A stretch of 64,000 bases of DNA, taken from assembly GCA_018267725.1 (NCBI GenBank), contig JAFDXY010000015.1:124001-188000 (forward strand), written 5' to 3'. The notes under the pieces were generated by a model, which was given only the letters and a program-made list of their open reading frames with translations, was not told the origin of the DNA and made no database searches. Below are positions 8,534-17,598 of this stretch, one piece after another (the first letter of the stretch is position 1; each line of letters starts with the position of its first letter). Source of the DNA: Bacteroidota bacterium (GTDB taxonomy: Bacteria; Bacteroidota; Bacteroidia; Chitinophagales; Chitinophagaceae). A program made the position numbers and the translations under genes.

Positions 8534-9003
8534 TATTCTACACCTTCTCTTATTTTAGAACCTGGTTTATTTAATTTTTTAGTTAAATCGTTTCTGTTAA
8601 AAACACTGTGTTCAAAATTCTGAGCCATTTTTATAGCACTTGTAGGGCAAGCTTCTATACACAAATTACACATGGTACATAATTCTAAATGATACACAAA
8701 TGTGTCTAACGCTTTTTTCTTTTTTCCTTCGGGCGATACATCAAACTTGGTAATAATTTTTATAGTTCCGTTGGGGCAAGCCAACTCGCAAGCAGTGCAG
8801 CCCGTGCAAGCATGTTCATTATTTTCATCGTGTATTAAAACAACTTCACCTCTAAAACGTTCGGGCAATTGTTGTTTTACTTCAGGGTAATTTTGTGTTA
8901 TTATTTCTTTATGATGTGTAAAATAATAACCCGTAAGCTTCATTCCTTTTAATAAAGATTTTACGGCATTCCAAATTTCTAATATGTAATTTTTTAAAAA
9001 CAC
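8533..9003 (-). CDS. nuoI: NADH-quinone oxidoreductase subunit I (2x[4Fe-4S])
   Basis: Iron-sulfur subunit that carries electrons to cluster N2 in NuoB, 156 residues. Two CxxCxxCxxxCP motifs are present: CTGCTACELACP (residues about 66-77) and CTMCNLCIEACP (about 112-123). The N-terminal amphipathic part is typical. It is followed by nuoJ with a one-base overlap and preceded by a 113-base gap with a dispersed repeat. Length is normal. Confidence 0.95.
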   Translation of the reverse strand: MFLKNYILEIWNAVKSLLKGMKLTGYYFTHHKEIITQNYPEVKQQLPERFRGEVVLIHDENNEHACTGCTACELACPNGTIKIITKFDVSPEGKKKKALDTFVYHLELCTMCNLCIEACPTSAIKMAQNFEHSVFNRNDLTKKLNKPGSKIREGVE

Positions 9004-9042
9004 TACTTCACAAATTTTATCTAATTACACAAATTATTTTTT

Positions 9043-9110
9043 GTTATCAACTGTTGTTTTTTAATTATGCTTCTGTTGCGTCGCACACTTGTACGTTTTG
9101 TTCTATATTC
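9043..9110. repeat. Dispersed TTATCA...CACTTGT repeat, copy 1
   Basis: It lies in the nuoH-nuoI gap. Starting TTGTTATCAACTGTTGTTTT and continuing TCTGTTGCGTCGCACACTTG, it matches 44748-44812 (upstream of asd) over about 60 bases with scattered differences. The G+C is higher than the surroundings in its second half. Function unknown. Confidence 0.65.
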
Positions 9111-9116
9111 TTCCGT

Positions 9117-10193
9117 TTAAAAATGCCAACCCATAATTGCTACAACTGTCATTAACAACAAGTTTACCAAACTTAAAGGCAATAAATATTTCCATTCTAA
9201 ATTTAATAATTGATCTACACGTAATCTCGGAAAAGTCCATCTAAACCACATTATTAAAAATATTAATCCAAACACTTTTAATATAAACCACAGGCTTGAT
9301 GGTATATAATCCATAACCTGATTAAACCCTTGCCAGTTGCCAATATGCAAAGGCATCCATCCTCCAAAAAATAAAATAGCACCAATAGCACAAACTACAA
9401 ATATGTTTACATATTCTGCTAAAAAAAATAGTGCGAATTTCATTCCTGAATATTCTGTATGAAAGCCTGCTGTTAGTTCACTCTCTGCTTCTGCCAAATC
9501 AAACGGAGCTCTATTGGTTTCAGCAGTTACCGCAATAATGAAAATAATAAATGAAATAATTGCAGGAATGTGTCCTTTAAAAATAAACCATCCGTTTTGT
9601 TGTGCATTTATAATATCGCTAATTTGTAAACTGCCCGTTAATATTACAATACATAAAACCGAAAAACCTGCACTTAATTCATAACTTACAATTTGTGCTC
9701 CGCTACGCATGGCACCTAATAAAGAATATTTGTTATTGCTTGCCCAACCTGCCATTAAAATACCAATTACACTTATAGAAGAAATTGCTGATATGTATAA
9801 TACCCCAATATTAATATCCCATATTTGAAAGTTTTTGGCAAATGCAATAGGTGCAAGAATTAACATGGCTGCACACATAACAACATAAGGTGCTAAGTTG
9901 AATAAAAACTTATCTGCTCCTTTAGGTGTTAAGCCTTCTTTTAAAACTAATTTTAAAGTATCTGCTAATGTTTGTAAACTTCCTTTAAAACCAACGCGGT
10001 TAGGACCTACACGTATTTGCATAAAGGCAGAAACTTTTCTTTCCATTAATACTAATATTAAACCAAGCATAGCAAACAAACCAATAACCAATAAACCAAC
10101 TATAAGCATTTCTATTATGGTTGCCCATGTGCTGCTTACATGATTGTTTAACCAGTTGTTTATATTGTTTGTTATGGTTTCTAAACTAAGCAT
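9117..10193 (-). CDS. nuoH: NADH-quinone oxidoreductase subunit H
   Basis: Quinone-site membrane subunit of complex I, 358 residues with about eight or nine helices. The signatures LMERKVSAFMQIRVGPNRVG, near residue 50, and TNRAPFDLAEAESELTAGFH, near residue 228, are diagnostic; the acidic loop after the second motif is part of the quinone channel. The upstream gene is nuoD, not nuoG as in a full 14-gene operon; only 75 bases of AT-rich repeat-like DNA lie between. Confidence 0.96.
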   Translation of the reverse strand: MLSLETITNNINNWLNNHVSSTWATIIEMLIVGLLVIGLFAMLGLILVLMERKVSAFMQIRVGPNRVGFKGSLQTLADTLKLVLKEGLTPKGADKFLFNLAPYVVMCAAMLILAPIAFAKNFQIWDINIGVLYISAISSISVIGILMAGWASNNKYSLLGAMRSGAQIVSYELSAGFSVLCIVILTGSLQISDIINAQQNGWFIFKGHIPAIISFIIFIIAVTAETNRAPFDLAEAESELTAGFHTEYSGMKFALFFLAEYVNIFVVCAIGAILFFGGWMPLHIGNWQGFNQVMDYIPSSLWFILKVFGLIFLIMWFRWTFPRLRVDQLLNLEWKYLLPLSLVNLLLMTVVAIMGWHF

Positions 10194-10204
10194 TTTATAT
10201 TTTG

Positions 10205-10265
10205 AATTATAAATGATAAATTATGAATTGAAAACCATTTTAAATTTATCATTCATCACTTATCA
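10205..10265. repeat. AT-rich inverted repeat in the nuoD-nuoH gap
   Basis: The gap holds AAATGATAAATTATGAATTG and, after a short spacer, AAATTTATCATTCATCACTT with ATCATTTTT, imperfectly complementary to it. It resembles the ATTATGAATT-type dispersed repeats of this group. It occupies the spot where nuoEFG would normally be. Confidence 0.55.
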
Positions 10266-10268
10266 TTT

Positions 10269-11411
10269 TTATCTATCAATATCTGGTATTACCAAATCTA
10301 TTGAGCCCATAATGGCAACTAAATCTCCTATTTTATTTCCTTTTGCCATGTGGTTTAATGCCGATAGATTTGAGAAACCTGGCGAACGAAATTTAATTCT
10401 GTAAGGTGTTGTTCCTCCTTCACTTACTATATACACTCCAAATTCTCCGCGTGCTGTTTCAACTCTTGTATAAAATTCTCCTTTAGGTAATTTTAAAACT
10501 GTTTTTGTTTTGGCTTGAAAATCTCCTTCGGGAATATTATCAATTAACTGTTCAATAATTTTTAAAGATTGTTTCATTTCTTGCATACGAACTTCGTAGC
10601 GTGCAAATGAATCGCAACCGTTATTGATTATCTCATCAAACTCAATCCTGTTGTATATTTCGTACGGATATAATTTTCTTACATCGCAACTAACGCCGCT
10701 GCCTCTTGCCGTTGGGCCTGTGCATCCGTAACTTATTGCATCTTCTTTTGAAATGATACCAACGCCTTTCATTCTGTTTTGAAATATTATATTTCCTGTT
10801 AATATTTCATCGTACTCATTAATTTTTGATTTAAAGAAAGCAATAAACTCTTTTACCTTTTTTTGAAAGTTAGGATGCAAATCAAACATCACACCACCGG
10901 GAACCATATAATTCATGGTAAGCCTTGCACCGCAAGTTTCTTCCATAATATCATTAATCATTTCTCTTTCTCTAAAGGCGTAAAAGAAAGGAGTAATGGC
11001 ACCAATATCCATAGCCATTGCACCCCACCATAATTGATGCGATGCAAGCCTTGTTAATTCATCTAAAATTATTCTAATATATTTTGCTCTGTCGGGTATT
11101 TCTATTTGCAAACCTTTTTCTACACTTAAAGCACAACAATGATTATTTATGTGTGAAGAGAGATAATCCATTCTACTGGTGGTGTATATAAACTGGCGGT
11201 AGGTAAGGCTTTCACACATTTTTTCTATGGAACGATGTATGTAACCTAAATGAGGTTCTACATTAATAATAGTTTCTCCACTTAATGTAATTACCAAATG
11301 CAAAACACCATGTGTTGCCGGATGTTGCGGACCTACATTAATAACCATATAACCAGCTTCGCTTAAAGAAGCGTTTGGTGTATTTGTTAATATGTCTGTT
11401 GTTCTATACAT
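10269..11411 (-). CDS. nuoD: NADH-quinone oxidoreductase subunit D (49-kDa)
   Basis: Peripheral-arm subunit forming the quinone-reduction site with NuoB, 380 residues. VGPQHPATHGVLHL (residues about 27-40) and EPHLGYIHRSIEKMCESLTY are diagnostic, followed by SRMDYLSSHINN. SYGCTGPTARGSG and the C-terminal MAKGNKIGDLVAIMGSIDLV-type end with IPDIDR are also typical. Its start overlaps the nuoC stop by one base. It is not fused to NuoC, unlike in Bacteroides-type operons. Confidence 0.96.
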   Translation of the reverse strand: MYRTTDILTNTPNASLSEAGYMVINVGPQHPATHGVLHLVITLSGETIINVEPHLGYIHRSIEKMCESLTYRQFIYTTSRMDYLSSHINNHCCALSVEKGLQIEIPDRAKYIRIILDELTRLASHQLWWGAMAMDIGAITPFFYAFREREMINDIMEETCGARLTMNYMVPGGVMFDLHPNFQKKVKEFIAFFKSKINEYDEILTGNIIFQNRMKGVGIISKEDAISYGCTGPTARGSGVSCDVRKLYPYEIYNRIEFDEIINNGCDSFARYEVRMQEMKQSLKIIEQLIDNIPEGDFQAKTKTVLKLPKGEFYTRVETARGEFGVYIVSEGGTTPYRIKFRSPGFSNLSALNHMAKGNKIGDLVAIMGSIDLVIPDIDR

Positions 11412-11866
11412 TACAACTTAATCATATTTATAGGATCTTCATAATCTTTTAATAACGGATGCCCTTTCCAATCATCGGTTAATAATAATCTTCTTAAATC
11501 AGGGTGGTTTAAAAATTTCACTCCAAACAAATCATACACTTCTCTTTCATGAAATTCTGCGGTACGCCATATATTGCATACAGTTTCTATTTCAGGATTT
11601 TCTTTATTTAATTTTGATTTTATAACAACCGTGTGTTTAAATGCAGTTGATGTTAAATGATACACCATTGTTAAATGCGTTTTCCAATCTATACATGTAA
11701 GGCAGAATAAAAAATTGAATTGTAATGATATGTTACTGCAAAATTCATTGGCTAACAATTTCCACTCATTAGCTTCGGTGTAATAAGTGAGCCATTCATT
11801 TCCTTCTTCTATAATTAAAGAAGGAAATTTTTCTGATAGGAATAATTTTAATTCTTCGTTTGTCAT
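11411..11866 (-). CDS. nuoC: NADH-quinone oxidoreductase subunit C (30-kDa)
   Basis: Hydrophilic connecting subunit of complex I, 151 residues, standing alone and not fused to NuoD. The C-terminal signature WRTAEFHEREVYDLFGVKFL, then NHPDLRRLLLTDDWKGHPLL with KDY, is the classic 30-kDa subunit motif. A 66-base gap with a small palindromic repeat separates it from nuoB. Confidence 0.96.
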   Translation of the reverse strand: MTNEELKLFLSEKFPSLIIEEGNEWLTYYTEANEWKLLANEFCSNISLQFNFLFCLTCIDWKTHLTMVYHLTSTAFKHTVVIKSKLNKENPEIETVCNIWRTAEFHEREVYDLFGVKFLNHPDLRRLLLTDDWKGHPLLKDYEDPINMIKL

Positions 11867-11877
11867 TATGTTTCATT

Positions 11878-11925
11878 TGTCATTCCGAAATTAGATTTCT
11901 CAGGCACAAACCTTCGAAATGACGA
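11878..11925. repeat. Small TGTCATTCCGA palindromic repeat
   Basis: Ends TGTCATTCCGAA and TTCGAAATGACGA are inverted repeats around about 20 bases. It fills most of the nuoB-nuoC gap and would form a hairpin in the operon mRNA. It shares its opening with the repeat at 2171-2245. Confidence 0.65.
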
Positions 11926-11932
11926 TATATGT

Positions 11933-12472
11933 TTATATTCCGCTTCTTATTTGTTCTCTTGTTAAACCGCTTTTTATTTTTTGTTGTAATGTAATTAGTG
12001 CATGTAATAATGCTTCGGGCCTTGGTGGGCAGCCTGCTATATACACATCAACAGGTATTACATGGTCTGCACCTTTTACAACAGAATAAGTATTGTAAAA
12101 AAACGGACCACCGCTTGTTGCACAAGCACCCATTGCTATTACCCATTTGGGGTCGGCCATTTGATCGTATAAACGTTTTAATACGGGTGCCATTTTATTT
12201 ACAATAGTTCCTGCAATAATAATTACATCTGCTTGGCGTGGTGTGGCTCTGGCAACTTCAAAACCAAAACGGCTCCAATCGTATTTTGCAGATGCAGTAC
12301 TCATCATTTCAATTGCACAACAACTTGTTCCAAAAACCAATGGCCATAAGCTATTGCTGCGTGCCCAATTTACCACATCATCAATACTGCTTATCAAAAT
12401 ACCTCCGCCTGCGGTAGGGTGTACTACGCCCGGAAATATTTCAGGTTGTGTTATGGTTTCGTTTTCATTCAT
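11933..12472 (-). CDS. nuoB: NADH-quinone oxidoreductase subunit B (N2 cluster)
   Basis: Subunit carrying the terminal [4Fe-4S] cluster N2, 179 residues. The paired cysteines in [11 protein letters not shown] (about residues 47-57), the Cys in [11 protein letters not shown] and the Cys in [12 protein letters not shown] provide the four ligands. The N-terminal extension before residue 30 is polar and variable. It follows nuoA after 10 bases. Confidence 0.96.
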   Translation of the reverse strand: MNENETITQPEIFPGVVHPTAGGGILISSIDDVVNWARSNSLWPLVFGTSCCAIEMMSTASAKYDWSRFGFEVARATPRQADVIIIAGTIVNKMAPVLKRLYDQMADPKWVIAMGACATSGGPFFYNTYSVVKGADHVIPVDVYIAGCPPRPEALLHALITLQQKIKSGLTREQIRSGI

Positions 12473-12482
12473 TAAAAATAAA

Positions 12483-12833
12483 TTATATCCATTTTAATGC
12501 ACCTTTTTTATGTGCATATAAAAAACCAATAAATAGTATAAAAATAAAAATGATAATTTCTACCAATGCTGCTATGCCAACTTGTTTTACTACAACAGCC
12601 CAAGGGTACATAAAGATTAATTCTACATCGAAAATTAAAAACAATAAAGCGAATAAATAATAACCAACATTAAACTGATTCCATGGTGTGCCTTCGGTTG
12701 GAATACCACATTCGTATGCTTCGGCTTTTTGAGCATTTTTAGAACCTTTAACCAATAGTTTGGCAACCAAAATTCCGCCTGCAGAAAATGCAATGGCAGC
12801 AAACAAGAGCACTAACAAATAAGCAGCACCCAT
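12483..12833 (-). CDS. nuoA: NADH-quinone oxidoreductase subunit A
   Basis: First gene of the complex I operon, 116 residues, three membrane helices. The conserved YECGIPTEG (residues about 40-48) and [20 protein letters not shown] (about 54-73) with its membrane Asp/Glu are diagnostic. The 116-base region upstream (12834-12949), bordering the end of a thioredoxin gene on the same strand, must hold the operon promoter unless it is read through from the TlpA cluster; I see no clear promoter or terminator in it. Confidence 0.95.
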   Translation of the reverse strand: MGAAYLLVLLFAAIAFSAGGILVAKLLVKGSKNAQKAEAYECGIPTEGTPWNQFNVGYYLFALLFLIFDVELIFMYPWAVVVKQVGIAALVEIIIFIFILFIGFLYAHKKGALKWI

Positions 12834-12949
12834 AAAATAATTTATTTATTGGCTGAATATAAGCAGGAATTTGAAAATGAAAAAATGAAGTTTAATTTTT
12901 TTAATGAAGATTGTTTTAGAGGTTGTAATCTGCAAAAAAATTTACACTA

Positions 12950-14044
12950 TTACTTTTTGAATAATTGAATTATTGTATTTTTCAACTTTGAATTGCTCCC
13001 TTCAAAAACCTCAACTAATTGTTTATGCTTATCAAAAAGATAAGCTCGGGGTATTGCTTTAATATTATAATGTAAATCAATTAATGTTCGGGTGGAATCA
13101 ATTGCAATTAATTGTTGCCAAGTCATTTTTTCCTCCAATAAGGCTACTTTCCATTCCTTAGTACCTCCGTCTATTGAAATGCTTGTAATACAAAGCCCTT
13201 TATCTTTATATAAATTGTATAAATCTTTTAGTTCGGGAATTTCTCTTCTGCAAGGCCCACACCAGCTTGCCCAAAATACAATTAGGTTATAGTTGCTTTT
13301 ATCGTTTCCAATTTTATGAAAAATATTTGCGGTATCTATTAGTTGAATATTTTCAGGGTAAGCCTTATCATAGGTTGCCGATATTAAAAAATAATTGTCA
13401 AACTGTTTGTACAAACTCGTTTCTTTAGCATCATTATTAAAATAAGACAATTGCTCTTTCAGAGTTTCATTTGTAAATTTTTCTCTATACATATATAATT
13501 GCTCAAGAAAAAAAACAGCATACGGATATTGCTTTATTAATTCAATATTATTAGCTATAATTTGCTTTGATTCTTTTTGATTGCTATTATTATCTGGATA
13601 TTTCAAAAAAATCTGCTTAAAATAAGGGGTATTTTGCTTGCTACCTTTAAAAGCTGAAATAGCTGTTGTATCATCTATAGAACTAACCCAAATCTTTGTC
13701 GTTCCTTTTTCAATATAAAAAAAACTTTCATAAGTATTCTTAATAAATGGGTTTGCAAAATCGAAAGGGCGTAAATATGACACATTATTAAATGTATCCT
13801 TACGTTTTATAATAACGAATTGCACATGGCTATTTAATTTAAATACAGCAGTTTCTTTTTGTACAATAGCAGAGTCTAATAATTTATGACCATTGCCAAA
13901 TAGATAAATGTATTTGCCATTTAACTTGTCTGCATACTGTTTTTGAAAAAATACTTCAATGGTGGTGGTGTTAGCGTTTTTGTTATAATTACAACTTGAT
14001 ATTAAAGTTGCATAAATTAAAATAAAAGCTAACACCTTATTCAT
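12950..14044 (-). CDS. TlpA/ResA-like thioredoxin lipoprotein (CGPC)
   Basis: A 364-residue envelope thioredoxin. A lipobox (LISSC, Cys18) ends the signal peptide, so it is probably lipid-anchored. Residues about 30-120 look like the beta-rich DUF4369-type N-terminal domain of Bacteroidota TlpA proteins, followed by a helical spacer. The thioredoxin fold starts near residue 235, with WCGPC (Cys262 and Cys265) and the cis-proline in KAIPRAYL (Pro332). Expected role: thiol-disulfide exchange on exported proteins. It is the last of four thioredoxin genes on this strand beside a cysteine-rich peptide gene; a 54-base repeat lies just upstream. The partner is not known. Confidence 0.9.
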   Translation of the reverse strand: MNKVLAFILIYATLISSCNYNKNANTTTIEVFFQKQYADKLNGKYIYLFGNGHKLLDSAIVQKETAVFKLNSHVQFVIIKRKDTFNNVSYLRPFDFANPFIKNTYESFFYIEKGTTKIWVSSIDDTTAISAFKGSKQNTPYFKQIFLKYPDNNSNQKESKQIIANNIELIKQYPYAVFFLEQLYMYREKFTNETLKEQLSYFNNDAKETSLYKQFDNYFLISATYDKAYPENIQLIDTANIFHKIGNDKSNYNLIVFWASWCGPCRREIPELKDLYNLYKDKGLCITSISIDGGTKEWKVALLEEKMTWQQLIAIDSTRTLIDLHYNIKAIPRAYLFDKHKQLVEVFEGSNSKLKNTIIQLFKK

Positions 14045-14065
14045 TTTTTATTTTAGTTATTTGTT

Positions 14066-14119
14066 ATAAAATTTACTGTATTTAGTTGTGTGTAAAATAG
14101 AAGGAAGTGTTATTCTTTA
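14066..14119 (-). repeat. 54-base leader repeat, copy 1
   Basis: ATAAAATTTACTGTATTTAG (plus-strand text) and the bases after it match 14504-14557, closest over the first 31 bases (two differences). Each copy covers the last codons of one gene and the leader of the next, here between the 131-residue lipoprotein gene and the CGPC thioredoxin gene. Confidence 0.75.
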
Positions 14120-14505
14120 TATAAATGCATATTTACAGAAGTTAAGTGTTTACTCTTTATATACTTAATTTTATTTTTATTAAAATAAAAGGAATCGGTT
14201 AATTGAACATTATTAAAAGTATAATATTGGCTTGTTGAATCTGGTGTTAATGCTATACGGTATTCATCTTTTTTCAATTGAGTTTTAATAGCATGCATTG
14301 ATAAAGGTTTTAAAACTTTTTCGTTCATAGATAGCTTTATTGCAATATTATTATTTTGTGGCATAACCATTTCGCCATTTCTACTGTATTTTATAAGTAT
14401 TTCAGAAGTTTTTTTATTTATAAAATCTCTTTTAAAATTAACACTACGGCAAGAAAAGAAGCCTATAAAAGTTAGTATTATAATTAGCTTTATTTTTTTT
14501 GTCAT
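14110..14505 (-). CDS. Small lipoprotein of unknown function
   Basis: I do not recognise the family. From the ATG at 14505 it has 131 residues with a good lipoprotein signal (M-TKKIKLIIILTFIGFFSC, Cys19). The frame also opens at 14547, overlapping the previous stop as TAATG, but the 14 extra residues are encoded by repeat DNA at 14504-14557, so I prefer 14505. The mature part is mostly polar, with predicted strands (KPLSMHAIKTQLKKDEYRI, SQYYTFNNVQLTDSFYFNK) and no cysteine other than the lipidated one. It sits between two thioredoxin genes and may be a partner or substrate of them; this is inference. Confidence 0.75.
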   Translation of the reverse strand: MTKKIKLIIILTFIGFFSCRSVNFKRDFINKKTSEILIKYSRNGEMVMPQNNNIAIKLSMNEKVLKPLSMHAIKTQLKKDEYRIALTPDSTSQYYTFNNVQLTDSFYFNKNKIKYIKSKHLTSVNMHLYKE

Positions 14506-14557
14506 AAAATTTGCTGTATTTAGTTGTGTATAAAAGGTAAATGGCATTATTCTTTTA
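14504..14557 (-). repeat. 54-base leader repeat, copy 2
   Basis: Copy of the segment at 14066-14119, at the junction of the 481-residue thioredoxin gene and the small lipoprotein gene. It includes the stop codon of the upstream gene and ends at the likely ATG of the downstream one. The rightmost third has diverged. Confidence 0.75.
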
Positions 14558-15992
14558 GTAATTTATCTAACAAGGTTTTTAACTTAGGGTCACTTGGGCG
14601 AGGAGCATCAGCATCGATTATTTTTCCGTCTTTATCTATTAGCATATAACGAGGTATTGAATTTATATTGTACTTATTTATAATTTCAGGGTTGATAGAA
14701 TTAATAATTTTATAATTTTCAATTTCGGTAAGTTTTTGAGAATAAATAGTTTTTTGCCATGGCTGAATTTCTTTATCAAATGTTATTTGAATAAAAGCAA
14801 CGTTATGCTTATTGTACTCAGTCAATAATTTTTTAACATAAGGTATTTCTTCAATGCACGGAGCACACCAACTTGCCCAAAAATCTAAAACAATTATTTT
14901 GCCTTTATGCTTATTAATAACATTTGTTATATCTACTGTTTTTTTACCGTTTAATGTAAGTACAAGATTAGTGTTTATAGCGTTTGAGTTAGATATCTGA
15001 TTTTCTTTTGAGTTATATAATTTTTTCACCAAATCTTTAAACTCTTTATTATAACATTCGGAATAATAAGAATTTAATTTTTCTTCTGATATAAATATTC
15101 TGTTTTTATTTGCGTAATAAAGCAATCGAGATAGAAAATAATCTTTACTCAAGTTTTTAAAATTTATTTTAATTAGTTCATAGCATTTATTAAACTCTTC
15201 TGCTGTTTTAAGCTTTGTAATCGGTAAAGGCAATACCTCAGAAAGAACTTTATTAAATTCAATTGCAATTGCTTCTAATTCATAAATATTATTAATGCTA
15301 TTTAGTTCATCAATTCGTTCTAAATAAAATTTATTTAACAAATTATACTTAGTTAATACATCGGCATATTGTCTATAAAATCCAAACATTACTTTCAACT
15401 CTGTATGAAGTATTTGAGTTTGTGCAATTTCTTTAAACTTATTACTAACATGATACGCATTTACTAATGAGTCAAAATTTTTTTTATAACAAGTTGCATA
15501 AATAAATGCTTCTTTTTGAAATTCTTCTCGTTGTTTTAAAATATTATTAAGAGATGCGTCTTCATTGTGCTTGATAACCGGATAAGGCGTAATTGAATTA
15601 AGTTTTTGAAAGAAGCTTAACTCATTGTTACGAATTAAATTGTTTTTTACTTCAAAAGAATAATAGTTAAACACAGTATCATACTTTCTAATGTAGATAT
15701 GCTCTTGTGGGAAAACTAAAAATTTATCATATTTTAAAAAAAAAGTGGGGCGACTAATGAATGCAGTTGCTACTTCATTTTGCAGTAAAGGCACTGTATT
15801 AATAAAATCATTTCTAACAGAAAATAGATCTGTGTAAGATATTGACTGTGATTGTTGCAAACTATCATCAAATACAGAATTATTTGCTTCAAAATAAACA
15901 AGCTTGTTTTTGCCATCAAGCATTTTTTTTGTTGTACTACATGAAGCAAGTAATGATAATACTAATAAAATAATTATAATTTTAAGGCTCAT
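14547..15992 (-). CDS. TlpA-like thioredoxin lipoprotein with long N-terminal region (CAPC)
   Basis: A 481-residue lipoprotein (LLASC, Cys18). Residues about 20-340 form a long region, mostly helical and rich in Asn, Lys and Tyr, that I cannot assign to a family. The C-terminal thioredoxin domain has FWASWCAPC (Cys376 and Cys379) and the cis-proline in NSIPRYMLIDKDGKI. The domain layout matches the neighbouring 475-residue protein, and the two may be distant paralogs. It is followed by the small lipoprotein gene through a repeat-containing junction. The likely role is thiol-disulfide exchange in the periplasm, with the large N-terminal region binding a specific client; the last point is inference. 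Confidence 0.87.
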   Translation of the reverse strand: MSLKIIIILLVLSLLASCSTTKKMLDGKNKLVYFEANNSVFDDSLQQSQSISYTDLFSVRNDFINTVPLLQNEVATAFISRPTFFLKYDKFLVFPQEHIYIRKYDTVFNYYSFEVKNNLIRNNELSFFQKLNSITPYPVIKHNEDASLNNILKQREEFQKEAFIYATCYKKNFDSLVNAYHVSNKFKEIAQTQILHTELKVMFGFYRQYADVLTKYNLLNKFYLERIDELNSINNIYELEAIAIEFNKVLSEVLPLPITKLKTAEEFNKCYELIKINFKNLSKDYFLSRLLYYANKNRIFISEEKLNSYYSECYNKEFKDLVKKLYNSKENQISNSNAINTNLVLTLNGKKTVDITNVINKHKGKIIVLDFWASWCAPCIEEIPYVKKLLTEYNKHNVAFIQITFDKEIQPWQKTIYSQKLTEIENYKIINSINPEIINKYNINSIPRYMLIDKDGKIIDADAPRPSDPKLKTLLDKLLKE

Positions 15993-16139
15993 GTTGATGA
16001 TATTGTAACCAATAGTTTAAACTCTTATCAATTTCTAAAAATTTAATTATCGCAAGTGAATAATGTTGTTTTTTCTGATAGTGTTCAACCCTGCAAATTT
16101 GTTTTTCATTGTTTTATTTTTATTACCCTATTCCAAAAA

Positions 16140-17567
16140 TTAGTTAATAAAATATTGTTCATTAATTTTTGTTGAAGCCGGAGCTGCAGCATTGATAAGT
16201 GTTCCGTTTTGTTTAAAAATATAGTGATGCGGAAATTCTCCAGCCCAATCAAAATATTTACTAAAAATTTTTTGAAGATTAGTATTTGTTATTACAAAAC
16301 AATTTTCTTTTGGTAAGTTGTATTTATTTACAACGTTTAACCAATCTGTTGTATTATTTTCAAAAAAAATCCAAAAAGGTTTAACTATTTTAGAATTTCT
16401 TATCCATTGATTTGATTGATTCCATTCTGCTATTTCTTTCATACATGGCACACACCACGAACCCATAAAATCAAAATATAAATACTCTTGCTTTGTATTT
16501 TCAATTAAAGATTCAAAATCAACAAGGCTCTTATTAAAATTATATAATGTAATACCATTAACAGCATGTTTCAAATTATTCATAGTGTTTTGAGCTGCAT
16601 CATTAATTACCCAAGTAATTAAATTTTTATTTGTAATTCGAGATTTAAGGTTACTAAACTCTTCATTTGTAAAATGATTTGTTTTATCTAAAAGCAATAA
16701 AGTGTAATAATACTGCTGAGTAATTGTATCATAAACCTGCAAGTCTTTTATAATAAAATTTATTGAATTTTTTTGTAAATCCCATTTTGGTTTATAATAC
16801 GAATCGTAAAGTTTTTTTTGTGAATAGAAATATTGAAACTGTTTAACAGTATCAGAATAACTCATTTTTGAATTAAGCGATGTTATGCTTTCTTTTTGGG
16901 CTTCACTTAACGTATTAATCTTATTTACATATGCAATTAGAAAATTAATATAATAGCTTTCAATAAAAGTTTGCGTTAAAAATGTTCTTCGATTTTCAGT
17001 TAAAACAAAATCTTTATTTTGATTTAATATTTTAGTCAATTTAATATTTGCTAATGAATCAAATAACACCAATTCACTCTTATTTTTTTTACTTACAATT
17101 TCTGATAGCATTTTAGTTCTCAATTGTACTACTTCTTCATTATCGGTATTTGAATTTTTAGATAACAAGATTGAGTTTGTTTTATTTTTAAGTAGCTCAA
17201 TTTTTTGAATTAGTGCAAGGTTTTTATCCTTACCAAACTGTTCAAAGCTTAAATCGGTTGTACTGCCCGGCTCTATATATATTGGCAATGTATTAAACAG
17301 CAAAATACAAGGTGAAGAAAGGTGAAATTTGTATGATAAGATGTTTGTTTTTTTGTAATCGCTTTCTATCAAAAAATCTTCAAGCAAAGAATTAGTTAAA
17401 GCAAATTTATCATATTTCATTAGAGTGCAATATTGCTTATCTGAATCATTTTTAAGGTATATATTAATAATAGTGTTGTGCAATAAGTTATTAAAATTAG
17501 TATCTCTTTTAATTGGCTGATAGCTGAAAATTAATTGAAGTAATAAAATGTAAAATAGTTTATTCAT
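16140..17567 (-). CDS. Secreted TlpA-like thioredoxin with long N-terminal region (CVPC)
   Basis: A 475-residue exported protein. The N-terminus (M-NKLFYILLLQLIFSYQ) is a signal peptide without a lipobox cysteine. Residues 20-345 are helix-rich and polar, not assignable by eye. The thioredoxin domain has FMGSWCVPC (Cys372 and Cys375), where the usual WASWC is changed to MGSWC, and a proline in GEFPHHYIF at the cis-Pro position. It is the gene directly after the cysteine-rich peptide, past a hairpin (17599-17632) that may reduce its expression relative to the peptide. Likely role: redox partner of that peptide or of the envelope; inference. Confidence 0.85.
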   Translation of the reverse strand: MNKLFYILLLQLIFSYQPIKRDTNFNNLLHNTIINIYLKNDSDKQYCTLMKYDKFALTNSLLEDFLIESDYKKTNILSYKFHLSSPCILLFNTLPIYIEPGSTTDLSFEQFGKDKNLALIQKIELLKNKTNSILLSKNSNTDNEEVVQLRTKMLSEIVSKKNKSELVLFDSLANIKLTKILNQNKDFVLTENRRTFLTQTFIESYYINFLIAYVNKINTLSEAQKESITSLNSKMSYSDTVKQFQYFYSQKKLYDSYYKPKWDLQKNSINFIIKDLQVYDTITQQYYYTLLLLDKTNHFTNEEFSNLKSRITNKNLITWVINDAAQNTMNNLKHAVNGITLYNFNKSLVDFESLIENTKQEYLYFDFMGSWCVPCMKEIAEWNQSNQWIRNSKIVKPFWIFFENNTTDWLNVVNKYNLPKENCFVITNTNLQKIFSKYFDWAGEFPHHYIFKQNGTLINAAAPASTKINEQYFIN

Positions 17568-17598
17568 AATGATTGTTAATTATAAAAAAGTATTAATA

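Noticed and set aside
14506..14547. Longer start of the small lipoprotein at 14547 (TAATG overlap)
   Set aside because: The extra 14 residues are coded by the 54-base repeat, and the lipoprotein signal fits the ATG at 14505. The overlap keeps the longer start possible but less likely.
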